Shown here piece after piece: positions 36,878 through 44,907 of a stretch of DNA of 64,000 nt (within the stretch, counting starts at the first letter, position 1; each line of letters opens with the position of its first letter). The stretch covers positions 558,001-622,000 of the forward strand of contig NZ_RBIQ01000008.1 of assembly GCF_003634105.1 (NCBI RefSeq), written 5' to 3'. The notes beneath the pieces were generated by a model that worked only from the letters and a program-made list of their open reading frames with translations, was not told the DNA's origin and did not search any database. Source of the stretch: Maribacter vaceletii. GTDB lineage: Bacteria > Bacteroidota > Bacteroidia > Flavobacteriales > Flavobacteriaceae. Made by a program: the position numbers and the translations under genes.

Positions 36878-37921
36878 ATGAATATCATTAAGTTATTTAT
36901 TTTTTCTCTTACTATTTTGTTATGTATAAACTGTGGAGGAAGTAACCCTGCAGCAAGTTCTTTATTTGAAATTGGTCTAGAAGAAAATAAAAAAGAATTT
37001 ACTCCCAACCAAAAAGTAGCAGTAAGTATTATTAATAAAAAAGAAAAGGATATTAATAAAGTAGTCTATTTTTTAGATAACACACCTTTAAAAATTATAG
37101 ATGATAAACTTGAGATAAAAACTATTACTCTTGGCAATAAAACAATAACAGCAAAAATAACTTACGAGGATACTACAGTAGAAATACATAAAAAGATAAA
37201 AGTTCTTTCTCCTACAGCCCCTGAAATATACACCTATGAAATTATTAATGAATATCCTCATGACATAGAAGCATATACGCAAGGATTAGAATTTTATAAA
37301 GATACATTGTATGAAAGTACAGGAAGAAGAGGTTTTTCTTCCTTAAGAAAAGTAGATTATAAAACAGGGAATATTCTTAAAAAAATAGATTTAGATAAAA
37401 CTTATTTTGGAGAGGGCATTACTATATTAAATGATAAAATATACCAACTTACCTGGCAAAATAAAACTGGTTTTATTTATGATGTAAACTCTCTTAAAAA
37501 AACAGGAAGTTTTCAATACGGAGAAAGTAAAGAAGGCTGGGGTTTATGTAATGATGGTACTAAAATATTTAAAAGTGATGGTACAGAAAAAATATGGTTT
37601 TTAAACGCTACTACATTAATTGAAGAAGACCATATAGAAACGGTAACTAATAAATCTATCTTTAATAAAGCAAATGAATTGGAGTATGTTAACGGTAAAT
37701 TATATGCTAATGTGTACCAAAAACCAAGTATTATGATTATTGATGCAACAAGTGGTTCCATTGAAGGTGTAATAAATTTTAGTGGTTTAAAGAATAAAGT
37801 CACTAAACATGATACTATTGATGTGTTAAACGGTATTGCATACCACCCAACAAGAGAAACATTTTTTGTTACTGGTAAAAATTGGGATAAACTTTTTGAA
37901 GTTAAAATACTTAAAAAGTAA
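36878..37921 (+). CDS. Glutaminyl-peptide cyclotransferase lipoprotein
   Basis: This 347-residue lipoprotein (LLCINC lipobox) has an Ig-like N-terminal part (about 25-105) and a five-bladed propeller glutaminyl cyclase. Diagnostic are YPHDIEAYTQGLEF, LYESTGRRGFSS, YFGEGITIL and KANELEYVNGKLYANV. It turns N-terminal Gln of exported proteins into pyroglutamate. Seven other proteins in this window have Gln right after the signal-peptidase site, so substrates are plentiful. It overlaps the next gene by one base. Confidence 0.92.
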   Translation: MNIIKLFIFSLTILLCINCGGSNPAASSLFEIGLEENKKEFTPNQKVAVSIINKKEKDINKVVYFLDNTPLKIIDDKLEIKTITLGNKTITAKITYEDTTVEIHKKIKVLSPTAPEIYTYEIINEYPHDIEAYTQGLEFYKDTLYESTGRRGFSSLRKVDYKTGNILKKIDLDKTYFGEGITILNDKIYQLTWQNKTGFIYDVNSLKKTGSFQYGESKEGWGLCNDGTKIFKSDGTEKIWFLNATTLIEEDHIETVTNKSIFNKANELEYVNGKLYANVYQKPSIMIIDATSGSIEGVINFSGLKNKVTKHDTIDVLNGIAYHPTRETFFVTGKNWDKLFEVKILKK

Positions 37922-38328
37922 TGTCATTTAAAAAAACATTAACCGTTGCCGTTCATGATTTAGATGACTTAGACCATGTAAACAATGTTAGATACGTACA
38001 GTGGATACAAGATATTTCTAAAGAACACTGGAAAGCAAAAGCCCCTAAACATTTACAGGAGCTATATATTTGGGTAGTACTAACTCACAACATTGCTTAT
38101 AAAAAACCGGCACAATTAGGAGATAAAATAATAGTAAAAACACATATTTCTGAAAGTAAAGGCGCTGTATCTATTAGAATAGTAGAAATGTACAATGCTA
38201 AAACAAATACCTTATTATTACGTTCCAGTACAGAGTGGTGTTTATTAAATGCAAAAACTCATAAGCCTATGAGAATATCTGAAGAACTAAAAAATGTTTT
38301 TACAAAATCTAAAAATATAGAGGCATAA
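37921..38328 (+). CDS. 4HBT-type acyl-CoA thioesterase
   Basis: This 135-residue single hot-dog domain has the motif DLDDLDHVNNVRYVQWIQD, which carries the catalytic Asp region and the central helix of 4-hydroxybenzoyl-CoA-thioesterase-like enzymes. It probably hydrolyses acyl-CoA or acyl-ACP. Its start overlaps the glutaminyl cyclase stop (TAATG). The substrate is unknown. Confidence 0.88.
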   Translation: MSFKKTLTVAVHDLDDLDHVNNVRYVQWIQDISKEHWKAKAPKHLQELYIWVVLTHNIAYKKPAQLGDKIIVKTHISESKGAVSIRIVEMYNAKTNTLLLRSSTEWCLLNAKTHKPMRISEELKNVFTKSKNIEA

Positions 38329-38339
38329 TAGTACTTAAT

Positions 38340-39848
38340 ATGCGATTATATACTTCTCTTATACTACTAATGCTACTAATTATTTTTGGCTCCTCATGTC
38401 GAAAAGATTTTGAGTACGGACCAAGTTCTGGTAACCTAGCGTTTTCTAAAGACACTGTTTACCTAGATACCGTATTTACAAACATAAGTAGCAGCACATA
38501 CTCTTTAAAAGTGTACAACACTACAAGAGATGATGTAAACATACCTTCCATACAGTTAAAAGAAGGAAACAATAGTGGGTACAGATTAAATGTAGACGGA
38601 CAAGAAGGAAAAGCTTTTAAAAACATACCGTTATTTGCCCAAGACAGTCTTTATATTTTTATAGAAATTACACAAGATATTTCTAAAACACAACAAAGTA
38701 ATTGGGTATATACAGATGTTTTACAGTTTGACTCCGGTAAGGACCTTCAAGAAATACCGCTAGTTACCTTAATTAAAGATGCTGTATTTTTAGCCCCCAC
38801 CATTTTAGAAAATAGTTTAAAAGAACAAGTTTATCTGGGAAAGGATGCTAATGAGAAAAATATTTTTGTTGACGGACTAACTTTTTCAGATGAGCAATTA
38901 CATTTTACAAACACTATTCCATATGTAATATATGGTTATGCATCTGTTCCAGAAGGTAAACAACTAATTATAGATGCCGGTAGTAGAATACATTTTCATA
39001 AAAATTCTGGCTTGGTTGTTCAAAAAAATGCTTCAATACAAATAAACGGCATCCCTAGCGGGGATAAAGAAGTTAAAGAAGGGGAAGTTATTTTTGAAGG
39101 AGATAGATTAGAACCTGAACTAGCAAATATAGCCGGACAATGGGGTTCTATAATACTTAATCAAGGTAGTATTAACAATATCATAAACCACACAACCATT
39201 AAAAATGCAACCACAGGGATCCTCTTTAACGGAGAAATAACTAACCCTAACAGTACTTTACAAATTAACAACTCCCAGATATATAATAGTGCTAACATTA
39301 ATTTATGGCTAAAAAAAGCCAAAGTAACTTCTAAAAACGTGGTTATTGGCGGCGCCGGAAACATAGGCCTATATTGTAATCTAGGAGGCAATTATTCCTT
39401 TACACACGCAACAATAGCAAATTATTGGCTAAATGGTTTTAGAGAAGGCTCTGCTCTTAAAATAGATAATACAACAGAATTAAGTGCTGTTTTTAATAAC
39501 TGCATAATAGATGGTAATAAAAAAAATGAATTAGTATTAGAAAAAAATAACGGTAGTAGTTTTAATTTTTTATTTAACCATTGTATGATAACATCAGATA
39601 TAAATAATAATACTACAAACTCTATATTTAACTTTAATAACACAAATTATTACAATACTGTATTTCTAAATAAAGACAGCTCTTTTGAAGATGCTTTTAA
39701 TAATATTTTTAATATAAATGAATCTTCTTTTGCTATTAATATAGGGGATTTAGAAAGTGCCACAAATGCTCCTGTAGATATTCAAAACACAGACCGCTCT
39801 TCTGCTCCTGACCTTGGTGCTTATGAATATTTTGAAGAAAACAAATGA
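38340..39848 (+). CDS. Lipoprotein with right-handed beta-helix domain
   Basis: This 502-residue lipoprotein (GSSC lipobox) has an N-terminal Ig-like sandwich (VYLDTVFTNISSSTYSLKVYN). The second half is a string of parallel-beta-helix turns rich in Asn: SIILNQGSINNIINHTTIKN, LQINNSQIYNSANINL and similar. It ends with DLGAYEYFEENK, typical of the last cap of such helices. It may bind or cut polysaccharide, but no active site can be named. It is probably in the operon of the two genes before it. Confidence 0.7.
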   Translation: MRLYTSLILLMLLIIFGSSCRKDFEYGPSSGNLAFSKDTVYLDTVFTNISSSTYSLKVYNTTRDDVNIPSIQLKEGNNSGYRLNVDGQEGKAFKNIPLFAQDSLYIFIEITQDISKTQQSNWVYTDVLQFDSGKDLQEIPLVTLIKDAVFLAPTILENSLKEQVYLGKDANEKNIFVDGLTFSDEQLHFTNTIPYVIYGYASVPEGKQLIIDAGSRIHFHKNSGLVVQKNASIQINGIPSGDKEVKEGEVIFEGDRLEPELANIAGQWGSIILNQGSINNIINHTTIKNATTGILFNGEITNPNSTLQINNSQIYNSANINLWLKKAKVTSKNVVIGGAGNIGLYCNLGGNYSFTHATIANYWLNGFREGSALKIDNTTELSAVFNNCIIDGNKKNELVLEKNNGSSFNFLFNHCMITSDINNNTTNSIFNFNNTNYYNTVFLNKDSSFEDAFNNIFNINESSFAINIGDLESATNAPVDIQNTDRSSAPDLGAYEYFEENK

Positions 39849-39912
39849 TTTGTAATTAAAATTTGTAGGTTTTTTCTTTCATTTTTGTTGTATTTTCTTA
39901 ATTTAGCTAAAG

Positions 39913-39936
39913 AACCTTATTTTTTATAAGGTTTTA
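39913..39936 (+). terminator. Weak terminator hairpin before the LytTR gene
   Basis: AACCTTAT (39913-39920) pairs with ATAAGGTT (39926-39933) over a 5-base loop. The following T run is only a few bases long. Confidence 0.4.
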
Positions 39937-39989
39937 CTAAGTTAGTTTGTTAGTATCAATCCTTAATTTGCATACAAACCTAAAAGATT

Positions 39990-40724
39990 TTGCAATATAA
40001 ATATGCCATATTAGATTCTGATGCAACTTCCAATTTGCAACTACAGCATTACATGGAAGACTATGGTGATTTCTCTTGCACAACAATCTCAAAAAATAAA
40101 GAAGAAGGTCTAAAAAGTATTCTAAAATTCTCCCCAGATGTAGTCATTATTAATTTAAATGAACTAGCAGAATCTTATTTTAATATGATTACAGAACTAC
40201 ATCAATATGTAGACAAACTTCCAATTTTCATAGGAATCTCAAAAACTAAAGAACACGCTTACGACGCAATAAAAAATAATTTTTATGATTATTGGCTACA
40301 ACCATATAGTGAGTATGAAATTTTAAAATCTCTTCTTAAATTAAAAAAGAGACTGCCAAAAAAAAATACTCCTCAAACTATATGTTTAAAATCTTATCGT
40401 GATTTTCAGTATATAGATACAGACAATATTTTGTATTTAAAAGCAGACAATAATGCTACCGATTTTCATATGAATGATGGCTCTATAAATAATGCCTACA
40501 AAACATTAAAAACATTTGAAAACCAATTACCTCCAAATTTTGTACGCATACATCAAAGTTATATAGTTAACACAAATTATGTATCTAGAATAAATTACGG
40601 AAAATCTATTTGTGCATTAAAGCTCACTAAAGCCCCACTACCTTTCTCCAAATCGTACAGATTAAATGTAGATGAGCTTAAAAAAATTCTTTCTAGAAAC
40701 ACTATTTCTTCCTCTCTAAATTAA
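39990..40724 (+). CDS. LytTR DNA-binding protein with degenerate receiver
   Basis: This 244-residue protein has a receiver-like domain (1-115) and a LytTR DNA-binding domain (about 130-235, with YIDTDNILYLKADNNATDFH, FVRIHQSYIVNTNYV and FSKSYR). The phosphoacceptor Asp is replaced by Asn55 (VVIINLNE), and the usual Lys of the KP motif by Gln104 (LQPYS). It cannot be phosphorylated in the normal way. The TTG start at 39990 gives the full receiver fold; the next in-frame ATG would remove its first strand. It may act by protein contact or constitutively. The kinase pair just downstream has its own receiver protein. Confidence 0.8.
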   Translation: MQYKYAILDSDATSNLQLQHYMEDYGDFSCTTISKNKEEGLKSILKFSPDVVIINLNELAESYFNMITELHQYVDKLPIFIGISKTKEHAYDAIKNNFYDYWLQPYSEYEILKSLLKLKKRLPKKNTPQTICLKSYRDFQYIDTDNILYLKADNNATDFHMNDGSINNAYKTLKTFENQLPPNFVRIHQSYIVNTNYVSRINYGKSICALKLTKAPLPFSKSYRLNVDELKKILSRNTISSSLN

Positions 40725-41022
40725 TTTCACATTTTAGTAAAAAAAAATCTTTTTTAACTAAAAAAGTAAAAATATTGCAATATTATTTGTGATAATTTGT
40801 TTTTACTTCATATACTTGCATGCTTTTTTTACTCCCCTTTTTATACTTTTTTTTAAAAAAATTACCCCCTCTTTACTTAATTATTTAAATACTCGTAAAA
40901 CTGGATCAAATACTCACAGAACTAAGACGTTTACTAGTATTCTATTTATTCTAAATTTTTCCCCTCTACTATTTTCTAGATTAGCCTAAGAAAATAAGTA
41001 TAACCTGAAAACAATTTAGAAA
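40725..41022 (+). other. 298-bp intergenic region with palindrome and possible long leader
   Basis: It starts with a weak A/T hairpin (about 40733-40763) after the LytTR gene. AATATTGCAATATT at 40771-40784 is a perfect 14-base palindrome. TTG (40787-40789) and TATACTTG (40811-40818) are 21 bases apart and could be a promoter with one mismatch. The remaining ~200 bases before the peptide gene are rich in T and C on the coding strand. I see no convincing gene: a GTG-started frame at 40789-40989 has no family features. Confidence 0.4.
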
Positions 41023-41175
41023 ATGAAAAAAGTAGCAAGTATTTTAGCAGTAGCGTTATTTACATTAGGAATGTTCGCTGCAGCAATTAACACAATAGCA
41101 CCAGATTTCTCTGACATTACCACTGCTGTAGCTGGTGATGGAGATTATACAGAAAGAGATGAAAGAGACGGATAG
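41023..41175 (+). CDS. Small exported acidic peptide (50 residues)
   Basis: ATG at 41023 opens a 50-codon frame. The first ~20 residues are a classic signal peptide (MKKVASILAVALFTLGMFAA). The mature part, about 29 residues, is acidic with eight Asp/Glu and ends DGDYTERDERDG. A strong terminator follows within ten bases, so it is transcribed separately from the kinase. It has no Cys and no known peptide-pheromone motif. Its place just before a TPR sensor kinase suggests a signal or an envelope reporter. This function is inference; the existence of the gene rests on the signal peptide, the terminator and the position. Confidence 0.7.
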   Translation: MKKVASILAVALFTLGMFAAAINTIAPDFSDITTAVAGDGDYTERDERDG

Positions 41176-41183
41176 TATTTAAT

Positions 41184-41221
41184 AAAAAAATGCCTTAAAT
41201 TTTTAGTTTAAGGCATTTTTT
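41184..41221 (+). terminator. Terminator of the small peptide gene
   Basis: AAAAAAATGCCTTAAA pairs with TTTAAGGCATTTTTT around a 7-base loop. It separates the peptide gene from the sensor kinase. Confidence 0.88.
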
Positions 41222-41235
41222 ATACCTTTATTTTA

Positions 41236-43317
41236 ATGAAGGTCACCAAACATCCCCAAAAGAATATTTCAAAATATAAACTCCTCATAACTATTGGTAG
41301 CTTATGTATTTTAGCTTGTACCAATAACAAAATAATAAAGAGTCAAAATACCACTACAATCCTTAATGATAGTATTTCCTCATGGGTTTCCATGGCAAAA
41401 AATAAAACTCTTACAACAAAAGAACGTCTTACTTTTTTAGGAAAGGCACATACTGCTAATGAAAAAATACTTAAAGACTCTATAAAAATTAAAAATTTAT
41501 CTTCAATTTCTTTTAGATACTATTCCTTAAACGATTCATTAAACTTTAGAAAAACAAATAAAGAAACCATAGCTCTGTCTAGAAGTATTAATGACACCAT
41601 CACTTTAGCAAATTCTTATTGGGATTTAGCAGGTTTTTTCAACAAAGAAGCCATAATGGATAGTGCTTTTTTTTACTATCAAAAGGCAAGCAAAACTTTT
41701 TTATTACGAAAAGAGAATAAATTAGCAGCAAGAATGCTATTAGCAATGGCAAACGTTCAAGAATCAATTAAAGATAATACTGGAGCAGAAATTAATTGTA
41801 TAAAAGCCATTGAGATATTTAAAGCTCAAGAAGACAACAAATATCTTTCTAGAAGCTACACAACTTTAGGTATAATTGCTAATAATTTAAATGAAAATAA
41901 AAAATCCATTTCCTATTACCAAGAAGCTTTAGAATATGATAAAAAAGCCAATAATGGAAAAGTGAAAAATTTTAGTATTATTAATAATCTTGGTGTTAGT
42001 AATCTTAAAAATAAAATATACGAAACTGCTATTTCTTATTTTAACGAAGTTTTAAACGCTCCAAACCTATTTCAAGACAACCCACGCTTATACGCTACTG
42101 CTTTAAACAATTTAACCAATGCTAATTTTGAGTTAAATAAGCTAGATAATGTTGAAAAAAACTATTTAGACGTTTTAGTTCTTAGAAAAAAAGAAGATAA
42201 CACTAAAGGTTTAGCTGCTACTCACTTTTATTTGGGAGGTTATTATTTAAAAATAAAAGACACTATTAAAGCTAAAGAGCAAGTACATTCTTCTATAAAT
42301 TTATCTAAATTAAGTTCTAATAATGATCGCTTATTAGAAGCCTTAATACTTGCAGCAAAAGTAGAACCAAAAAAAGCTGCTAGCTATTTATTACAAAACA
42401 TACAATTAAAAGATAGTTTAGAAAAGGAAGAACGTAAAATTAGAAATAAATTTGCCCGTATTAGGTTTGAAACAGATGAGTTTATTGCCCAGAATGAACT
42501 TTTACAAGAACAAAAAAGACTGTGGACTGGTATTGCTGCCGGTTTAATTTTATTACTAATAGCCATATATGTAATTGTTACACAGCGAAATAAAAATCAA
42601 AAATTAAAATTTACACAACAACAACAAGCAAACAACCAAGAAGTTTTTAATTTAATGCTAGAACAAAAACAAAAAGTTGATGAAGCTAAAAGAGAAGAAC
42701 AAAAAAGAATATCTGAAGAATTACATGATGGTGTCTTAGGGAAAATGCTTGGAGCAAGAATGGTACTTACTGGGCTAAACAAAAAAGCAGACCCAGAAGC
42801 TATTGAAGAAAAGGTAAAAGCAATAGCTGCTCTAAAGAATGTAGAGGGAGAAGTTCGTGCTATTTCTCATGAGCTTAACCATGCTGCTTACCAAAAAATT
42901 CCTAACTTTATTAATTCAATCACAGAACTATTAACTACTCTTGCCAAAAATGCAAAAATTGAACAAGAATTTAATTTCAACAATACATTTGATTGGGATA
43001 CGTTATCAGGAGATATAAAGATTAATGTTTATAGAATGATTCAGGAATGTATCCATAACTCTATTAAGCATGCAGAATGCCAAAAAGTTTATGTAAATTT
43101 TGACATACATAAATTTAATTTTGAGGTTACTGTGGGAGATAATGGAAAAGGATATGAATTTAATAAAGAGAAAAAAGGAATTGGTTTGCGAAATATAAAA
43201 TCTAGAATAGAAAAACTTAATGGACACTTTACTGTGGATTCAAAACTAGGAAAAGGAACTTCTTTCTTTTTTAACATACCTATATCTAGAATAAAAAAAC
43301 ATGAAATACCTGCATAG
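41236..43317 (+). CDS. TPR-containing sensor histidine kinase (HisKA_3 type)
   Basis: This 693-residue protein has an N-terminal lipobox-like hydrophobic segment (LCILACTN). TPR-like helix pairs lie at about 90-370, then one membrane helix (about 432-448), a HisKA_3 dimerisation helix with phospho-His497 (ISEELHDGVLG) and an HATPase domain (NSIKHAE, GDNGKGYEF, GIGLRNIKSRI). The TPR part would be outside the cytoplasm and sense a ligand or protein. The response regulator follows 44 bases later. A TACCTTTA near -7 match lies just before the start. Confidence 0.92.
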   Translation: MKVTKHPQKNISKYKLLITIGSLCILACTNNKIIKSQNTTTILNDSISSWVSMAKNKTLTTKERLTFLGKAHTANEKILKDSIKIKNLSSISFRYYSLNDSLNFRKTNKETIALSRSINDTITLANSYWDLAGFFNKEAIMDSAFFYYQKASKTFLLRKENKLAARMLLAMANVQESIKDNTGAEINCIKAIEIFKAQEDNKYLSRSYTTLGIIANNLNENKKSISYYQEALEYDKKANNGKVKNFSIINNLGVSNLKNKIYETAISYFNEVLNAPNLFQDNPRLYATALNNLTNANFELNKLDNVEKNYLDVLVLRKKEDNTKGLAATHFYLGGYYLKIKDTIKAKEQVHSSINLSKLSSNNDRLLEALILAAKVEPKKAASYLLQNIQLKDSLEKEERKIRNKFARIRFETDEFIAQNELLQEQKRLWTGIAAGLILLLIAIYVIVTQRNKNQKLKFTQQQQANNQEVFNLMLEQKQKVDEAKREEQKRISEELHDGVLGKMLGARMVLTGLNKKADPEAIEEKVKAIAALKNVEGEVRAISHELNHAAYQKIPNFINSITELLTTLAKNAKIEQEFNFNNTFDWDTLSGDIKINVYRMIQECIHNSIKHAECQKVYVNFDIHKFNFEVTVGDNGKGYEFNKEKKGIGLRNIKSRIEKLNGHFTVDSKLGKGTSFFFNIPISRIKKHEIPA

Positions 43318-43361
43318 CTAGGTTCCCCTAATTTAATTACATAACAACAACTACGCATATA

Positions 43362-44033
43362 ATGGAAACAATTCGAATTTTAGCTATTGATGATCATGAA
43401 ATGACACCCCTTGGGTATAAATACATTTTAGAAGGTACCGAATTTGAAGATTTTGAAGTAAAAGTAGATGTTGCAAGAGGTTTTGAACTTGGTAAATCTA
43501 AAATTGAAACTTCTGGAAGGTCCTCTATTCATTATGATATTATTTTACTAGACATACAACTTTTTCCAACTCATTTACATGATGAACGCAGTGGGGAAGA
43601 TTTAGGAAAACTTGCACGACAAGTTTCTCCAGATTCTAAGGTAGTTTTTATGTCTTCTTTTAGTGATAGTTACAAAATTAATAGCGTATTTAAAACAGTG
43701 GATCCAGACGGATACATGGTAAAATCTGAAATTGACGAAAAATCATTAATTGCAATGGTAGAAACCGTTGTTGCAAACCCACCCTATTATACTGCTGGAG
43801 CATTAGCTGCTGTAAGAAGAAAAATGGCAAATGATATAGTTATTGATGAAGTAGATAAAAAAATATTATTTAACCTTTCTATTGGTATTCGTACTAAAGA
43901 CATTGCTCCTTTAATTTCTGCTGCAATAACTACTGTAGAATCTAGAAAAAGACAACTAAAAACTCTTTTTGGGATAGATAGCGGAAATGATTTAGCTTTA
44001 ATAGAAGAGGCTAGAAAAAGAGGATTTATTTAA
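43362..44033 (+). CDS. Response regulator with LuxR-like HTH
   Basis: This 223-residue protein has a receiver domain with the acidic pair at Asp10-Asp11, phospho-Asp64 (DIILLDIQLF) and a conserved MSSFSDS plus Lys (MVKSE). The C-terminal HTH (IRTKDIAPLISAAITTVESRKRQLKTLF region) replaces the usual GerE sequence. It is the partner of the TPR kinase upstream. Targets are unknown, but the peptide gene promoter and the orphan gene downstream are candidates. Confidence 0.9.
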   Translation: METIRILAIDDHEMTPLGYKYILEGTEFEDFEVKVDVARGFELGKSKIETSGRSSIHYDIILLDIQLFPTHLHDERSGEDLGKLARQVSPDSKVVFMSSFSDSYKINSVFKTVDPDGYMVKSEIDEKSLIAMVETVVANPPYYTAGALAAVRRKMANDIVIDEVDKKILFNLSIGIRTKDIAPLISAAITTVESRKRQLKTLFGIDSGNDLALIEEARKRGFI

Positions 44034-44084
44034 ATCTGGACTACAAATTTCTAAAAATTAACATTTAAATAATCAAATAAAGCA

Positions 44085-44112
44085 AAAACCTCTTTTTATA
44101 TGAGGTTTTCCT
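44085..44112 (+). terminator. Weak terminator after the response regulator
   Basis: AAAACCTC (44085-44092) pairs with GAGGTTTT (44102-44109). The T run is four bases. Confidence 0.5.
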
Positions 44113-44137
44113 ATGTTCTAAAACTAAGACTTACATA

Positions 44138-44145
44138 TATATTTG
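44138..44145 (+). promoter_or_regulatory. -7 box TATATTTG before the orphan gene
   Basis: This is an exact TAnnTTTG match 31 bases before the ATG at 44177, suggesting a separate transcript. No TTG lies at -33. Confidence 0.5.
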
Positions 44146-44176
44146 TTTGTAGCATAAATAAATTACAAGCAATCAT

Positions 44177-44830
44177 ATGTCAGCATACAAAGACAACTCT
44201 AAAAAAAGTGATGCTTGGAGGTTCCCCCATACCCTTCAAACTATTTCTATATTTTCTTTTATAAAAAAAATAGAAAAAGATTTCTTTGCAGAAGTAACTG
44301 TACAAAATTTTGGATATATAGAGGATAGCTTTTCTATCTCATTACAATTAGATTGCAACTTATCTTTAATTGAAATACTAAATCATGCAAACCTAGGTAC
44401 ATGGGGTGATTTTAAAAATATTAAAGACTTAAATCCTTTATGCAAAGCTCTTGAAATCTTAGAGCATGAAAACAATTGTAAAATAGCTATAAGTGAATTC
44501 TCCCTTTTTTTAAAAGATACATCAATCATCATTAATAAAACGAACAACCTAAATATATCTAAGGAATTAAACACTATTCTTAGAGAAATAGCTAGTCAAT
44601 ATATTTACATTACAAATGGTTTTACAAAAAAACCATACGAAATATATATTCCAGTTCTAGAAGAAAATGATTTTGATATGGAAATGTATATCCCTGAAGA
44701 ATGTGGCTCTAAAAGCTACAATGAATACTGGGGTATTTATTTTGAATCAGAAGAAGAAGCTGTTATATATGACGTTAAAGAAAATTCATATTTACCTGAA
44801 GAGCTACATCTTTGTATGGTAGAATATTAG
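44177..44830 (+). CDS. Unrecognised 217-residue cytoplasmic protein
   Basis: There is no signal peptide or membrane segment. It is acidic, with FSFIKKIEKDFFAEVTVQNFGYI near the start, a helical middle (about 65-150) and a strongly acidic end (EEEAVIYDVKENSYLPEELH). I do not recognise a family. It lies after the kinase/regulator pair but has its own -7 box and is followed by a terminator, so it may be a single gene. It could be a target of the neighbouring regulator. Confidence 0.55.
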   Translation: MSAYKDNSKKSDAWRFPHTLQTISIFSFIKKIEKDFFAEVTVQNFGYIEDSFSISLQLDCNLSLIEILNHANLGTWGDFKNIKDLNPLCKALEILEHENNCKIAISEFSLFLKDTSIIINKTNNLNISKELNTILREIASQYIYITNGFTKKPYEIYIPVLEENDFDMEMYIPEECGSKSYNEYWGIYFESEEEAVIYDVKENSYLPEELHLCMVEY

Positions 44831-44849
44831 TTTTTTAATTTAGTTCAAC

Positions 44850-44884
44850 AAAAAATCCCATTATTATATATAATGGGATTTTTT
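44850..44884. terminator. Bidirectional terminator before glyA
   Basis: AAAAAATCCCATTA pairs with TAATGGGATTTTTT over a short AT loop. It serves the orphan gene and the convergent glyA. Confidence 0.88.
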
Positions 44885-44907
44885 AATTTTAAAAAAAATA
44901 CATTTAT

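Noticed and set aside
40789-40989. 66-codon frame upstream of the peptide gene
   Set aside because: It starts at a GTG in low-complexity T/C-rich DNA and shows no conserved motif or coding pattern.
44177-44830. Toxin-immunity protein
   Set aside because: The acidic C-terminus suggested it, but no toxin gene is adjacent and no immunity motif is visible.
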